Positions 1 to 6,771 of a stretch of 9,785 bases of DNA are shown here, piece by piece; position 1 is the stretch's first letter; the number at the start of each line of letters is the position of its first letter. The DNA is from an uncultured Sphingobium sp. (GTDB lineage: Bacteria > Pseudomonadota > Alphaproteobacteria > Sphingomonadales > Sphingomonadaceae), in NCBI GenBank assembly GCA_913773715.1, contig CAJYHD010000332.1, forward strand, positions 1-9,785, written 5' to 3'. A program made the translations under genes and the position numbers. The notes below the pieces were generated by a model. It searched no databases. It saw only the letters and a list, made by a program, of their open reading frames with translations, and was not told the origin of the DNA.

Positions 1-1898
1 ACGGCATCGCACAGGACCGAAGGTCCGCCGTCGATCTTCTGCTTGGCCGCGACCTTGGTGCCGTCGTCGAGCGTGACCCCGCCGATCTTCGGCGCGACCA
101 CCTCCCAGACCGCGCCTTCGGCTTCCAGCGCCTTGGTCAGCGCATTGAACAGCTCGGCGCTCGACCCATCGGTCAGCAGCAGGCCCATCTTTCGCCCGGC
201 GAAATTCGCCGGGCCGTTGGCGACGATCGAGAGCGCCGACGATGTCGGCAGGTCTAGCGTCGGCTTGGCCGCCTTGGCGGCGTCCGGCAGGTCGAGGCCG
301 AGCCCGTTCGCAACGGTAGCGGCGAGATCCTCGTCGATGTTGCGCAGGTGGCTGACCGCCCGGGCCCGGATGTCGACACGCTCTACCTTCGACAGCTCGA
401 ACACCAGCGCGTCGCCGATGTGCTTCTGCTCGATCGGCTGCTGGCTGAGATAGAACTGCCGCGCCTGGCTGTAATGATCGGCAAAGGTTTCGGACCGAAT
501 CCGCTGCTTGGTCCCCTGAACCTCAGCGGGGAAGCTGGTGAAGCCGATCTCCGCGTTCTCGCGCGGACCGCCTTCCGCGCCCCAGCTGTTCGGCTCATAG
601 TTCACGCGCCCCTTCGGATTGCGCATCGCCATGTGGCCGTCCTGCTGGAAGTTCATCACCGGACAGCGCGGGGCATTGATCGGCAGGTGGGTGAAGTTCG
701 GGCTGCCGAGCCGCTTCAGCTGGGTATCGAGATAGGAGAAGTTGCGGCCGTGCAGCAGCGGGTCGTCACTGAAGTCGATGCCCGGCACGATGTTCTGCGT
801 GCAATAAGCGACCTGCTCGGTTTCGGCGAAGAAGTTGTCGACGTTGCGATTGAGCGTGAGCGTACCGACGATGCGGACCGGCACGTCCTCCTCGGGGATG
901 AGTTTGGTCGAGTCGAGATGGTCGAAGGGAAGCTTGTCGGCGGTTTCCTGATCGAACAGCTGGACGCCGAGATCCCATTGCGGGAAGTCACCGCTCTCGA
1001 TCGCCTCCCAAAGATCGCGGCGATGATAGTCGGGATCGGCGCCGCTGATCTTGACCGCCTCGTTCCACAGCACCGACTGGAGCCCCTGGCGCGGCTTCCA
1101 GTGGAACTTGACGAAGGTCGACCTGCCTTCCGCGTTCACCAGGCGGAAGCTGTGGACGCCGAAGCCCTCCATCGTGCGGAAGGAGCGGGGGATCGTGCGA
1201 TCGGACATGATCCACATGATCATGTGCCAGGCTTCCGGGGTGAGGCTGGCGAAATCCCAGAAATTGTCGTGTGCGGTTTGCGCTTGGGGGAACGCCCGGT
1301 CGGGCTCCTGCTTGGCCGCATGGACCAGATCGGGGAACTTGATGGCATCCTGGATGAAGAACACCGGGATGTTGTTGCCGACGATGTCCCAGTTGCCCTG
1401 CTTCGTGTACATCTTGACGGCGAAGCCGCGCACGTCGCGCGCCAGATCGCGCGAGCCCTTGTTGCCCGCTACCGTTGAGAAGCGGACGAACACCTCGGTC
1501 TGCTGCCCGACCGTGCTCAGCACGTCGGCGCGGGTGTAGTCGGCCAGACTGTCGGTCAGTTCGAACACGCCGTGCGCGCCATAGCCGCGTGCGTGGACGA
1601 CGCGCTCCGGGATGCGCTCGTGATCGAAATGGAAGATCTTTTCGCGGAGGATGAAGTCTTCGAGCAGCGTGGGGCCCCGCAGACCCGCCTTGAGACTGTT
1701 CTGGGCGTCCGCGATCGGGATGCCCTGCTGCGTGGTCATGGTAAGTGCCGCGTCCGAGGTCGTCTGGCGGGTTTCACCGCCATGGCCCTGCTGCTCGGCA
1801 TAGTTCGTCGGCTGGTCGGCACCCGCCGGCAGCGGCGGTGCCTTCTTGGCCGTCTCGCCCTTGAGTTTCACCGCGCTTTTGATGCTCTTGCGTGCCAT
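1..1898 (-). CDS. katE: Large-subunit (clade II, HPII-type) catalase, 3' end outside window
   Basis: This is a monofunctional haem catalase that converts hydrogen peroxide to water and oxygen in the cytoplasm. The frame is open from the ATG at 1898 to the window edge: 632 codons without a stop. The catalytic His is residue 102 ([11 protein letters not shown]) and the distal Asn is 175 (WDIVGNN). The haem-ligand Tyr is 389 ([12 protein letters not shown]). All three sit at a constant offset of 26 from E. coli HPII numbering. The protein continues past the core into the flavodoxin-like C-terminal domain of large catalases ([15 protein letters not shown], then VVAPKIGG), so it is not a small-subunit enzyme. 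Roughly 70-100 residues are missing beyond the edge. The start is supported by GGAGG about 9 nt upstream on the minus strand. The basic, Lys-rich N-terminus is normal for the clade. I saw no clear stress-sigma promoter upstream. Confidence 0.95.
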   Translation of the reverse strand, partial: MARKSIKSAVKLKGETAKKAPPLPAGADQPTNYAEQQGHGGETRQTTSDAALTMTTQQGIPIADAQNSLKAGLRGPTLLEDFILREKIFHFDHERIPERVVHARGYGAHGVFELTDSLADYTRADVLSTVGQQTEVFVRFSTVAGNKGSRDLARDVRGFAVKMYTKQGNWDIVGNNIPVFFIQDAIKFPDLVHAAKQEPDRAFPQAQTAHDNFWDFASLTPEAWHMIMWIMSDRTIPRSFRTMEGFGVHSFRLVNAEGRSTFVKFHWKPRQGLQSVLWNEAVKISGADPDYHRRDLWEAIESGDFPQWDLGVQLFDQETADKLPFDHLDSTKLIPEEDVPVRIVGTLTLNRNVDNFFAETEQVAYCTQNIVPGIDFSDDPLLHGRNFSYLDTQLKRLGSPNFTHLPINAPRCPVMNFQQDGHMAMRNPKGRVNYEPNSWGAEGGPRENAEIGFTSFPAEVQGTKQRIRSETFADHYSQARQFYLSQQPIEQKHIGDALVFELSKVERVDIRARAVSHLRNIDEDLAATVANGLGLDLPDAAKAAKPTLDLPTSSALSIVANGPANFAGRKMGLLLTDGSSAELFNALTKALEAEGAVWEVVAPKIGGVTLDDGTKVAAKQKIDGGPSVLCDA

Positions 1899-2172
1899 GG
1901 ACGTAATCCTCCGATCATGCCCTTAATGCCACCAGCGCCACGGCGGTGCGAGGCATAAATCTTTGTAGCGACTGGGAACCGACCCGGAGGAGCGAAATCA
2001 AGTTATGTCAGTCGAGCATGGTCGCCGGTTCGGACGACAGGCGCGGGCTCGGCAACGTAAGTGTTCATGGCTGCGCAGAACCCGACTGCGGCTTCCTTGG
2101 TCCTGGATCACAGCCAGGGAAAGCCGATATGGACCGGTTGAGGATGTCTTAACGCCTTGCCGTTAGCCGAGC
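1899..2172. other. Divergent intergenic region between katE and the MHYT fragment
   Basis: This stretch must carry the katE promoter (minus strand) and any promoter for the MHYT fragment. I see the katE ribosome site (GGAGG, minus strand, about 1907-1911), a short hairpin (CCTGG at 2102-2106 with CCAGG at 2114-2118), and no convincing coding frame. A GGAAC at 1975-1979 on the plus strand resembles an EcfG -35 box, but no CGTT follows at the right distance and it points away from katE. No promoter is assigned. Confidence 0.4.
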
Positions 2173-2472
2173 ATGATGTACTCCCAGGTCGTACAGGTTT
2201 TCGACTGCGTCTGGCACGACCACGATCCGTGGTTGGTGCTGCTCGCGGGCCTGGTTTGCCTCTGCGGTATCTATGCGTCCTTTGCCCTGGCCGACCATGC
2301 CGTACGCTCAGGGCGGAAGACGCGCAGCCTGTGGGAACCTGTCACCATCGTGTCGGCCGGCTGCACGGCCTGGGCGACCCACTTCATTATCTTGCTGGCT
2401 TTCAAGCCGGGCATGCCGTCTGCGTTCAACCCGCTGGCCGTACGGCCGTTTTACGGCCGCTCGTTGATGTAA
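2173..2472 (+). pseudogene. N-terminal fragment of an MHYT-domain membrane sensor
   Basis: The 99-residue product matches the beginning of MHYT-type integral-membrane sensors, which usually have about six transmembrane helices and are often fused to GGDEF/EAL or histidine kinase modules. Two hydrophobic segments are visible, at about residues 20-40 (LVLLAGLVCLCGIYASFAL) and 56-77. The second includes the signature-like WATHFIILLAFKPGMP, whose His is thought in this family to bind metal. After about residue 84 the similarity stops, and the frame ends after an unrelated tail (RPFYGRSLM). At least four helices and any output domain are absent. No good ribosome site precedes the ATG pair at 2173/2176. 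The break lies next to a GC-rich palindrome (2436-2459). The most likely reading is a remnant of a longer gene; a functional two-helix protein is possible but less likely. Confidence 0.65.
2436..2459. repeat. GC-rich palindrome/stem-loop at the end of the MHYT fragment
   Basis: GGCCGTACGGCC (2436-2447) is a perfect 12-bp palindrome. It overlaps a 7-bp inverted repeat, CGGCCGT (2443-2449) with ACGGCCG (2453-2459), which has a 3-nt TTT loop. TACGGCCG also occurs twice as a direct repeat (2441-2448, 2452-2459). It sits where MHYT similarity ends, so it may be a deletion junction or a weak transcript end. No T-run follows, so a classical terminator is not supported. Confidence 0.5.
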
Positions 2473-2571
2473 ACGAATCAAATGGACGGGGACCCATGCC
2501 GCGGCTCAAGGCGTTGAGCGTCATAGACATGGCCCTGACGACAGGGACATCCACTCAGATGAGGAAACGAC

Positions 2572-3747
2572 ATGCGCGCACTATGCTGGCACGGTAAAGG
2601 CGATGTCCGCGTCGACACCGTTGCGGATCCCGAGATCAAGCACCCGCGCGATGCGATCATCAAAATAACCGCCTGCGCGATCTGCGGGTCGGACCTTCAC
2701 CTGCTGGATGGCTACCAGCCCACCATGGAAGCCGGCGATATCCTCGGCCACGAGAACATGGGCGAGGTCGTGGCGCTCGGGTCCGAGGTAACCAACCTCA
2801 AGATCGGCGACCGTGTCGTCGTGCCGTTCACGATCAGCTGCGGCGATTGCTGGTTCTGCAAGAAGGGTCTGTTTGCGGCCTGCGATCGGACCAATCCGAA
2901 CGCCGATATGGCCGCCAAAGCGATGGGCCATTCGCCCGCCGGGCTGTTCGGCTTCAGCCACATGCTGGGCGGCTACTGCGGCGGCCAGGCGGAGTATCTC
3001 CGCGTGCCGATGGCGGATGTTGGTCCGATCAAGATTCCCGACAACGTTACCGACGAGCAGGCCCTCTTCCTATCGGATATCTTCCCGACCGGCTACATGG
3101 CCGCCGAGAATGCGCAGATCGAGCATGGCGACACCGTCGCGATCTGGGGCTGCGGTCCGGTCGGCCAGTTCGCCATCCGCTCCGCGCTGATGATGGGCGC
3201 CGGCCGCGTGATCGCGATCGACGAGGTGCCCGAGCGACTCGCCATGGCGGAGGCCGGTGGCGCTGAGACGATTAACTTCGCCGAAACCGATGTCTACGAC
3301 GAGCTGCAGGCGCGAACCAAGGGCCGGGGCCCCGACAGCTGCATCGATGCTGTCGGCTGCGAGGCGGCCGCGCACGGGGCGGCGGACGCGGTCATGGACA
3401 AGGTGAAGGCAAGCATGATGCTCGCCACTGATCGCGTCCACGTCCTGCGGCAGGCGATCATGAGCTGCCGCAAGGGCGGCACGGTCTCCGTGCCCGGCGT
3501 CTACGTCGGGATGGGTGACAAGCTTCCGATCGGTGCAGCGATGAACAAAGGACTAACGATCAAGCTCGGCCAAACCCACGTGCAGCGCTATACTAGACCG
3601 TTGCTGGAAAAAATCGTCGCGGGCGCGATCGACCCCAGCTTCGTGATCACCCACCCGGCCAGTCTTGAAGACGCGCCAGAAATGTACGCTAAATTCCGCG
3701 ACAAGGAAGAAGGTGTGATCAAGGTTGTTATGCGCCCGCACGGTTGA
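2572..3747 (+). CDS. Zinc-dependent alcohol dehydrogenase, formaldehyde dehydrogenase-like
   Basis: This is a medium-chain NAD(P)-dependent, zinc-binding dehydrogenase of 391 residues, close to the normal length for the formaldehyde-dehydrogenase-like branch of class III-type ADHs. Catalytic zinc ligands are visible at Cys38 (CAICGSDLH), His60 and Glu61 (GHENMGEV). The structural-zinc cysteines are Cys90, 93, 96 and 104 ([15 protein letters not shown]). The Rossmann motif is GCGPVG at 193-198. Asp217 at the end of the next strand (AIDEVPE) favours NAD over NADP. The segment around residues 106-135 (NAAM-like loop, then [17 protein letters not shown]) is typical of this branch rather than classical ADH. 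It is expected to be cytosolic and to oxidise an aldehyde adduct or alcohol; the true substrate cannot be read from the sequence. GAGGAA at 2561-2566 supports the start. It appears to be monocistronic, followed by a strong inverted repeat. Confidence 0.93.
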   Translation: MRALCWHGKGDVRVDTVADPEIKHPRDAIIKITACAICGSDLHLLDGYQPTMEAGDILGHENMGEVVALGSEVTNLKIGDRVVVPFTISCGDCWFCKKGLFAACDRTNPNADMAAKAMGHSPAGLFGFSHMLGGYCGGQAEYLRVPMADVGPIKIPDNVTDEQALFLSDIFPTGYMAAENAQIEHGDTVAIWGCGPVGQFAIRSALMMGAGRVIAIDEVPERLAMAEAGGAETINFAETDVYDELQARTKGRGPDSCIDAVGCEAAAHGAADAVMDKVKASMMLATDRVHVLRQAIMSCRKGGTVSVPGVYVGMGDKLPIGAAMNKGLTIKLGQTHVQRYTRPLLEKIVAGAIDPSFVITHPASLEDAPEMYAKFRDKEEGVIKVVMRPHG

Positions 3748-3785
3748 TTGGCGGAATAACCGGGAACAGGACGCTTATCGATGCC

Positions 3786-3830
3786 GATCGACACCGCCGC
3801 TTTGGAGCACGTGTAGCGGCGGTGTCGATC
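3786..3830. repeat. Perfect 16-bp inverted repeat downstream of the dehydrogenase
   Basis: GATCGACACCGCCGCT (3786-3801) is exactly complementary to AGCGGCGGTGTCGATC (3815-3830), with a 13-nt loop that contains CACGTG. It starts 39 bp after the dehydrogenase stop codon and about 40 bp before the left inverted repeat of the IS. A transcript end for the dehydrogenase is the simplest role, but no T-tract follows on either strand. A protein-binding site or a mobile-element relic is also possible. Confidence 0.65.
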
Positions 3831-3871
3831 AGCTTGCGACCAAGTATGTCGGCAGACCTAGGGTCAGGATC

Positions 3872-3888
3872 TGTAATTTGCAGTCGCT
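3872..3888 (+). repeat. Left subterminal inverted repeat of the IS110/IS1111-like element
   Basis: TGTAATTTGCAGTCGCT at 3872-3888. The first nine bases match perfectly, and 13 of 17 overall match, the reverse complement of 5184-5200. It lies on the transposase 3' side. Confidence 0.7.
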
Positions 3889-4115
3889 CGGCGGTTGTCC
3901 CTTGAGGGTCTCAAGGATCTGTCCGCACTCGCCGATCCGAGGATCGGTCGTGCTGTATCGGGTCTCACAAGGCCGGACGTTGCATTGACTCGAAGCGGGC
4001 TCGGGAGCCCATCTGATAACCTTCGCAGATCGTCCGTCCCTGCGTTCCCTCGCGGGACACCGCCATCGGGTCAGCTGGAGAGCATCACCGCTGGCGAACG
4101 GGAACTTATCGCATT
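3889..4115 (-). ncRNA. Candidate guide (seeker/bridge) RNA region of the IS element
   Basis: About 230 non-coding bases lie between the transposase stop and the end of the IS. Several hairpins are visible: CCTTGAG/CTCAAGG with a 3-nt loop (3900-3916), CCGATC/GATCGG with a 4-nt loop (3932-3947), GGGCT/AGCCC with a 4-nt loop (3997-4010), and a short TCCC/GGGA stem near 4047-4058. No convincing ORF fills it. In the IS1111 subgroup the structured RNA that guides target choice is encoded on the 3' side of the transposase, on the same strand, which is the position here. The assignment rests on position and folding potential only; the guide loops and the RNA ends are not identified. Confidence 0.45.
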
Positions 4116-5123
4116 TCAGGCCTCGAACAAGGTGCCGTCGCGGAGCATGGCGTGCATGATGACGGCGAGGCGGCGGGCGAGCGCGACCCGGGCTTTCTTG
4201 AGGCCGCGCCGCTTCGCGATCTTCAGCGCCCAGGTCTTCAGCGCGAAGGTCTGCCGCGTGCGCGTCAGGATCGAGTTCGCCGCCTCGTAGAGGAGCTTGC
4301 GGACGGTGCCGTCGCCCTGCTTGGTGATCCGGCCGGTCCAGTCGAGCTCGCCGGACTGGTGCCGACGTGGGACGAGGCCAAAGTAGGCGCCGGCTGTCCG
4401 CGACCGCTTGAACCGACCCGCTTCATCGACGGCGGCGGCGAACGCAGCCGAGGTCTGCACACCGACGCCCGGGATGCTCATCAGCGCCTGACAGGCTGGA
4501 GAGGCGATGCTGATCGCCTTGAGCTCGCGATCCATCCGACGGATCTCGTCGACCAGCCCGGTTCGCGCCCGAAGCAGCGAAGCCACTGCCTCGCCGAGCC
4601 CCGGGACAGCGATGGCGGCCTGCACCCGTGCGAGAAACCGCTCGCCCTGGCCAGCTCCCGGTCTGATCCCGAAGGTAGCGCATAAGCCGCGGATGGTGTT
4701 GTCGAGCCGGACGCGCGCCTCGACCAGGTGCGCGCGGGCGGTGATCACCGAGCGTACACCGTGCGATGTCGGCGACTTGACGTGCACCTCCTTGTAAAAG
4801 CCGGTCCGGGCCAACTGCGCGAGCCCCGCTGCGTCATGTGGATCAGTCTTGTTCGCCTTCATCGCCTTGAGGCTCTGGTGGGCCTGGCGCGCATCGATGC
4901 ACACGATCGCGACGCCCAGCTCGTGCAGGCCACGCGCAACCCATGGCGTCATCCGGCCGGTCTCGATCACCACGCGTTCCATCGGACCATGGCGTTCCAG
5001 CAGCGCGGCGATCGCTTCCGGCGTGCTGTCCACGCATTGCGCTGCGACCTTGCGCCCTTCGGCATCGACAATGCAGACGTGCGACGTTTCCATCGACAGG
5101 TCTATTCCGGCATAGTGCTTCAT
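4116..5123 (-). CDS. IS110/IS1111 family transposase (DEDD RuvC-like recombinase)
   Basis: The 335-residue protein has the two-part structure of IS110 family transposases. An N-terminal RuvC-like domain carries the DEDD residues: Asp8 (YAGIDLSM), Glu54 (VVIETGRM), Asp94 and Asp97 (NKTDPHDAAG). A C-terminal Transposase_20 domain includes the helix-hairpin-helix-like MSIPGVGVQTS (215-225) and GLVPRRHQSGELDWTGRITK (249-268). Ser257 is the candidate nucleophile of this second catalytic part. These enzymes move the element through a circular intermediate, guided by an element-encoded RNA. Length and all motifs are intact, so the protein could be active. The start at 5123 is supported by AAGGAAGGAAG just upstream on the minus strand. 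The plus-strand frames across this region are shadows. Confidence 0.95.
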   Translation of the reverse strand: MKHYAGIDLSMETSHVCIVDAEGRKVAAQCVDSTPEAIAALLERHGPMERVVIETGRMTPWVARGLHELGVAIVCIDARQAHQSLKAMKANKTDPHDAAGLAQLARTGFYKEVHVKSPTSHGVRSVITARAHLVEARVRLDNTIRGLCATFGIRPGAGQGERFLARVQAAIAVPGLGEAVASLLRARTGLVDEIRRMDRELKAISIASPACQALMSIPGVGVQTSAAFAAAVDEAGRFKRSRTAGAYFGLVPRRHQSGELDWTGRITKQGDGTVRKLLYEAANSILTRTRQTFALKTWALKIAKRRGLKKARVALARRLAVIMHAMLRDGTLFEA

Positions 5124-5183
5124 AGCTGCTTCCTTCCTTCAGGTCCGACAACCAGAAGGTGCGCCGCTCAGCCGGCCCGGGGA

Positions 5184-5200
5184 AGCAGCCACAAATTACA
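5184..5200 (-). repeat. Right subterminal inverted repeat of the IS110/IS1111-like element
   Basis: Read on the minus strand this is TGTAATTTGTGGCTGCT, the partner of 3872-3888. It lies on the transposase 5' side, about 60 bp upstream of the start codon. Confidence 0.7.
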
Positions 5201-5371
5201 CGATGACTCGTTGACCATAGCGAACAGCGATGGCCGACGCACCAGGAAGCGAAGCGCCACTTGGCGTGCGGTCGCGCCGTGGCTGGCCGCGATCTCCTCC
5301 AGCACGCGCCCGCCAGGGGTGCGCGGGCCGGGGAAGTCGCCCTGGCCGAACGGGCTGTCGGCGCCCGGCCG
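5201..5371 (-). pseudogene. Aldo/keto reductase remnant truncated on both sides
   Basis: The minus-strand frame encodes about 50 residues typical of the C-terminal third of aldo/keto reductases: SPFGQGDFPGPRTPGG, then VLEEIAASHGATARQVAL and FLVRRPSLFA. In the family this is normally followed by an I-P-K-x-S type cofactor-binding segment. Here it runs into MVNESS and then the inverted repeat of the IS, ending the similarity between 5201 and 5218. Upstream of about 5371 nothing of the TIM-barrel core is found; the next gene on that side is on the other strand. The catalytic Tyr, Lys and His lie in the missing part, so it cannot be an active enzyme. The minus-strand frame stays open much further upstream, but there it is only a shadow of the 5450-6124 gene. 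Confidence 0.75.
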
Positions 5372-5449
5372 CGCGAACTTCCCATGATTTAGGCCCAGGA
5401 CGCCTTCCGTGGAGCTCGAGGCGCTACCATCGGAACAAGGAGAGAAAAG

Positions 5450-6124
5450 ATGCACAAGGCACTGTTCGTAGGCATTGAAGCCGGGCCGACCCACCAGGAA
5501 GATGCCGCTGAATTCCTCCGGGGTGCGCTGGAGCCGGTCGAGCATGAGCAGGACACGCGGCACTGGTACGCGCTGCGCTTTGGCCCCGCCGACTTCGCCA
5601 TCTTCGATACCTTCCCCGGCAATGCCGGCCGGCTGAAGCATCTGTTCGGCACGGTCGGCCGGGCGCTGGTCGTGAAGACCTTCACCATCCTCAACGGATT
5701 GCCGGAGATCGAGCCGGCCGACATCCTCGCCCTCAAGGTGCCGGCGGCGGACGCCCTGCCGCGCTTGGCCCTGCATGTTCCGCTTGAAGCACGGGACGGT
5801 GCGGAGGAAGAGGTTGCCCGCTTCCTCCAAGGAGCCCGATCGGCCGTGGAGCGGGAGCCTGGCACCCTGTCGTGGTACGCTCTGCGTCTCGGAAAGACTC
5901 GGTTCGCCATCCTCGATACCTTCGCCGACGAGGCAGGGCGCGAGACGCATCTGTCGGGCGAAATCGGCACGGCGCTATCCGGAAGCGCTGCTTCGCTGTT
6001 CGCCGAGCCTCCCCAGATCCACCGCGCACAAATCTTGGCGTTCAAGATTGCATCCGCTGGTGATGAGGAGAGGACGAGCAGGAACACGTCGGTCGCGCGG
6101 CCCCTTGAGAGAGGGACAGTCTGA
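5450..6124 (+). CDS. Tandem ABM-like (dimeric alpha/beta barrel) protein
   Basis: The 224-residue protein consists of two copies of a ferredoxin-like domain resembling the antibiotic-biosynthesis-monooxygenase (ABM) superfamily. Copy 1 spans about residues 5-98 and copy 2 about 105-201. Matching pieces are WYALRFG (39-45) and WYALRLG (142-148), FAIFDTF (49-55) and FAILDTF (152-158), and IEPADILALKV and IHRAQILAFKI at the copy ends. ABM proteins usually dimerise, so the fused copies probably form one barrel within a single chain. There is no signal peptide or membrane segment, so it should be cytosolic. No specific substrate can be inferred; roles in the superfamily range from oxygenases to stress proteins. 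AAGGAGAG just upstream supports the ATG at 5450. The last about 20 residues (ERTSRNTSVARPLERGTV) look like a disordered tail. The stop overlaps the start of the next small ORF. Confidence 0.82.
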   Translation: MHKALFVGIEAGPTHQEDAAEFLRGALEPVEHEQDTRHWYALRFGPADFAIFDTFPGNAGRLKHLFGTVGRALVVKTFTILNGLPEIEPADILALKVPAADALPRLALHVPLEARDGAEEEVARFLQGARSAVEREPGTLSWYALRLGKTRFAILDTFADEAGRETHLSGEIGTALSGSAASLFAEPPQIHRAQILAFKIASAGDEERTSRNTSVARPLERGTV

Positions 6125-6270
6125 TGGACACGAAGCAGAAGGTGCTCGTTGGAGCGGCCGTCGCCAGCACCGCGGCAGCCGGGGCCGCGTTCGCGTTCAA
6201 GTCCGCGGGCACGGATTCGAAGCTCACCAAGGTCGCGTGTCCGCCGTCAGCACCAATGGCACAGATTTGA
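6124..6270 (+). CDS. Small one-helix membrane or secreted protein, tail probably truncated
   Basis: A 48-codon ORF starts at an ATG that overlaps the preceding stop (TGATG), suggesting translational coupling with the ABM-like gene. GAGAGGGACAG just upstream can act as the ribosome site. The product begins MDTKQKVLVGAAVAS and contains one Ala-rich hydrophobic helix (about residues 7-25), which could be a membrane anchor or signal sequence. The rest (about residues 30-48) is polar and ends abruptly in ACPPSAPMAQI, close to the presumed left edge of the IS3 scar. I suspect the original gene was longer and lost its 3' part. The family is not recognised. Confidence 0.5.
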   Translation: MDTKQKVLVGAAVASTAAAGAAFAFKSAGTDSKLTKVACPPSAPMAQI

Positions 6271-6388
6271 GGTTGTGATTTAAGGAGGATCTGGGCTTCG
6301 TCGTAGTGACGAAGGAACGAAGATGAAGCCCAGATCCTCCAATGTAAAATCGCCCGCCAAGGCCTCAGCAGAGCGGGTAGTGAACCGT
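6264..6388 (+). mobile_element. Left-end remnant of an IS3-family element with start of orfA
   Basis: The ATG at 6323 opens MKPRSSNVKSPAKASAERVV. This resembles the N-terminus of an IS3-family OrfA type in which MKxRSS...AEQVV is followed by a KDIRR helix. Here similarity stops after VV (about 6385) and the frame ends at 6445 with an unrelated tail. AAGG at 6312-6315 precedes the ATG. The rest of orfA, all of orfB and the right end are missing, so this is a dead scar. A 9-bp direct repeat, GATTTGAGG, flanks it (6264-6272 and 6390-6398). It also borders the restriction module on one side and the cut small ORF on the other, so the element or its deletion probably shaped this junction. I recognise the family from memory of the N-terminal sequence, not from a search. 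Confidence 0.6.
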
Positions 6389-6771
6389 GGATTTGAGGGA
6401 TGCACAGCTCCCTGGGGTCGATTGTCGTTAGCGGCAAACCATTGAACATCGGGTATGGTCAGTTCCGTCCGCTCACGGACGTGCTGATCGGAAAAGCGCT
6501 CTCTACCGCCACAAGCGGTGTAGAGGGCGACTAGGTGCTTGGTCGCAAGATCCTTCTCCAAGCTGCGGGCACCCGCAATTTGGGCGAAGCTCGATCGCCC
6601 CAATAGGGAGCCGTAGCGCTCAGGGCTGACGCGCTCTCCGTCCAGCTCCCTATCCTCAATGAGACGATCTAGTGCGAGAAACAGGGCATCCACCCACCAC
6701 CGCTCTACCCGCTTGCCGGCAAAGTCGGATAGGTGGCCAATCCTCTCGTGCGCAATCGCCTCGGTGAGCAT
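6280..6771 (-). CDS. Unknown protein next to the restriction endonuclease, C-terminus replaced by IS sequence
   Basis: I do not recognise this family. The frame gives 163 residues from an ATG at 6771, with only a weak GAGG upstream. Residues up to about 128 look native, mostly helical and charged: KRVERWWVDALFLALDRL (20-37), then LLGRSSFAQIAG and a region ending DVQWFAANDNRPQGAVH. The last about 35 residues are read from the reverse strand of the IS3 remnant, so the native end is probably lost or was near residue 128. The gene is divergent from the endonuclease with 66 bp between starts, which suggests a shared control region and a role in the restriction module, for example as an accessory or regulatory protein. 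It has no visible nuclease, methylase or helix-turn-helix motif. That the frame is coding is supported by its length and by sensible protein-like composition, but not by a known family. Confidence 0.6.
   Translation of the reverse strand: MLTEAIAHERIGHLSDFAGKRVERWWVDALFLALDRLIEDRELDGERVSPERYGSLLGRSSFAQIAGARSLEKDLATKHLVALYTACGGRERFSDQHVRERTELTIPDVQWFAANDNRPQGAVHPSNPRFTTRSAEALAGDFTLEDLGFIFVPSSLRRSPDPP
6284..6340 (+). promoter_or_regulatory. Fold-back hairpin over the orfA translation start in the IS3 remnant
   Basis: GGAGGATCTGGGCTTC (6284-6299) is perfectly complementary to GAAGCCCAGATCCTCC (6325-6340), which covers the last base of the orfA ATG and codons 2-6. The orfA ribosome site lies in the loop. 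A competing smaller hairpin, CTTCGTC/GACGAAG (6296-6302 with 6308-6314), shares the left arm and would leave the start codon open. The arrangement suits a translation control in which transcripts from outside the IS are folded shut; that role is inferred. Confidence 0.55.

Larger units (their letters stand above)
3865..5210 (-). mobile_element. IS110 family element, IS1111-like, approximate ends
   Basis: The element is about 1.34 kb and holds one transposase gene on the minus strand. Imperfect inverted repeats lie near both ends: TGTAATTTG plus a partly matching tail at 3872-3888, and its complement at 5184-5200 (13 of 17 positions match). Subterminal repeats, a short non-coding side before the transposase (about 80 nt) and a long one after it (about 240 nt) fit the IS1111 subgroup better than IS110 proper, which usually lacks such repeats. 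The exact ends are uncertain by about 15 bp because no second copy or empty site is available. On the right side an aldo/keto reductase remnant begins by 5217-5219; on the left side no continuation of that gene is seen. Confidence 0.75.

Noticed and set aside
43..1958. Long plus-strand frames across the catalase region (e.g. 348-1478)
   Set aside because: They are antisense shadows of the catalase gene; the minus frame has all catalytic motifs and a good ribosome site.
1975..1979. GGAAC as a possible EcfG-type -35 element near katE
   Set aside because: It is on the strand pointing away from katE and no CGTT-like -10 follows at 15-17 bp.
2157..2597. 146-codon plus-strand frame overlapping the MHYT fragment
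   Set aside because: Arg/Gly/Pro-rich translation without family features; the 2173 frame in another register carries the MHYT motif, and this one runs into the dehydrogenase start.
4062..4099. Short matches between the IS non-coding region and the insertion flanks (GCCATCG 4062-4068 versus 5228-5234; GGGTCAG 4068-4074 versus 3861-3867; GCGAAC 4094-4099 versus 5220-5225) as guide-target pairing
   Set aside because: Matches of 6-7 bases are expected by chance in a region this size, their distances from the element ends do not fit a consistent guide geometry, and the exact ends are unknown.
4152..5387. Plus-strand frames across the transposase
   Set aside because: Shadows of the IS110 family transposase in high-GC sequence; translations are Arg/Pro/Ser-rich without motifs.
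5389..6087. Minus-strand frames opposite the ABM-like gene, including the long upstream extension of the reductase frame
   Set aside because: The plus frame has a duplicated domain and a ribosome site; the minus translations are low-complexity and unlike any reductase N-terminus.
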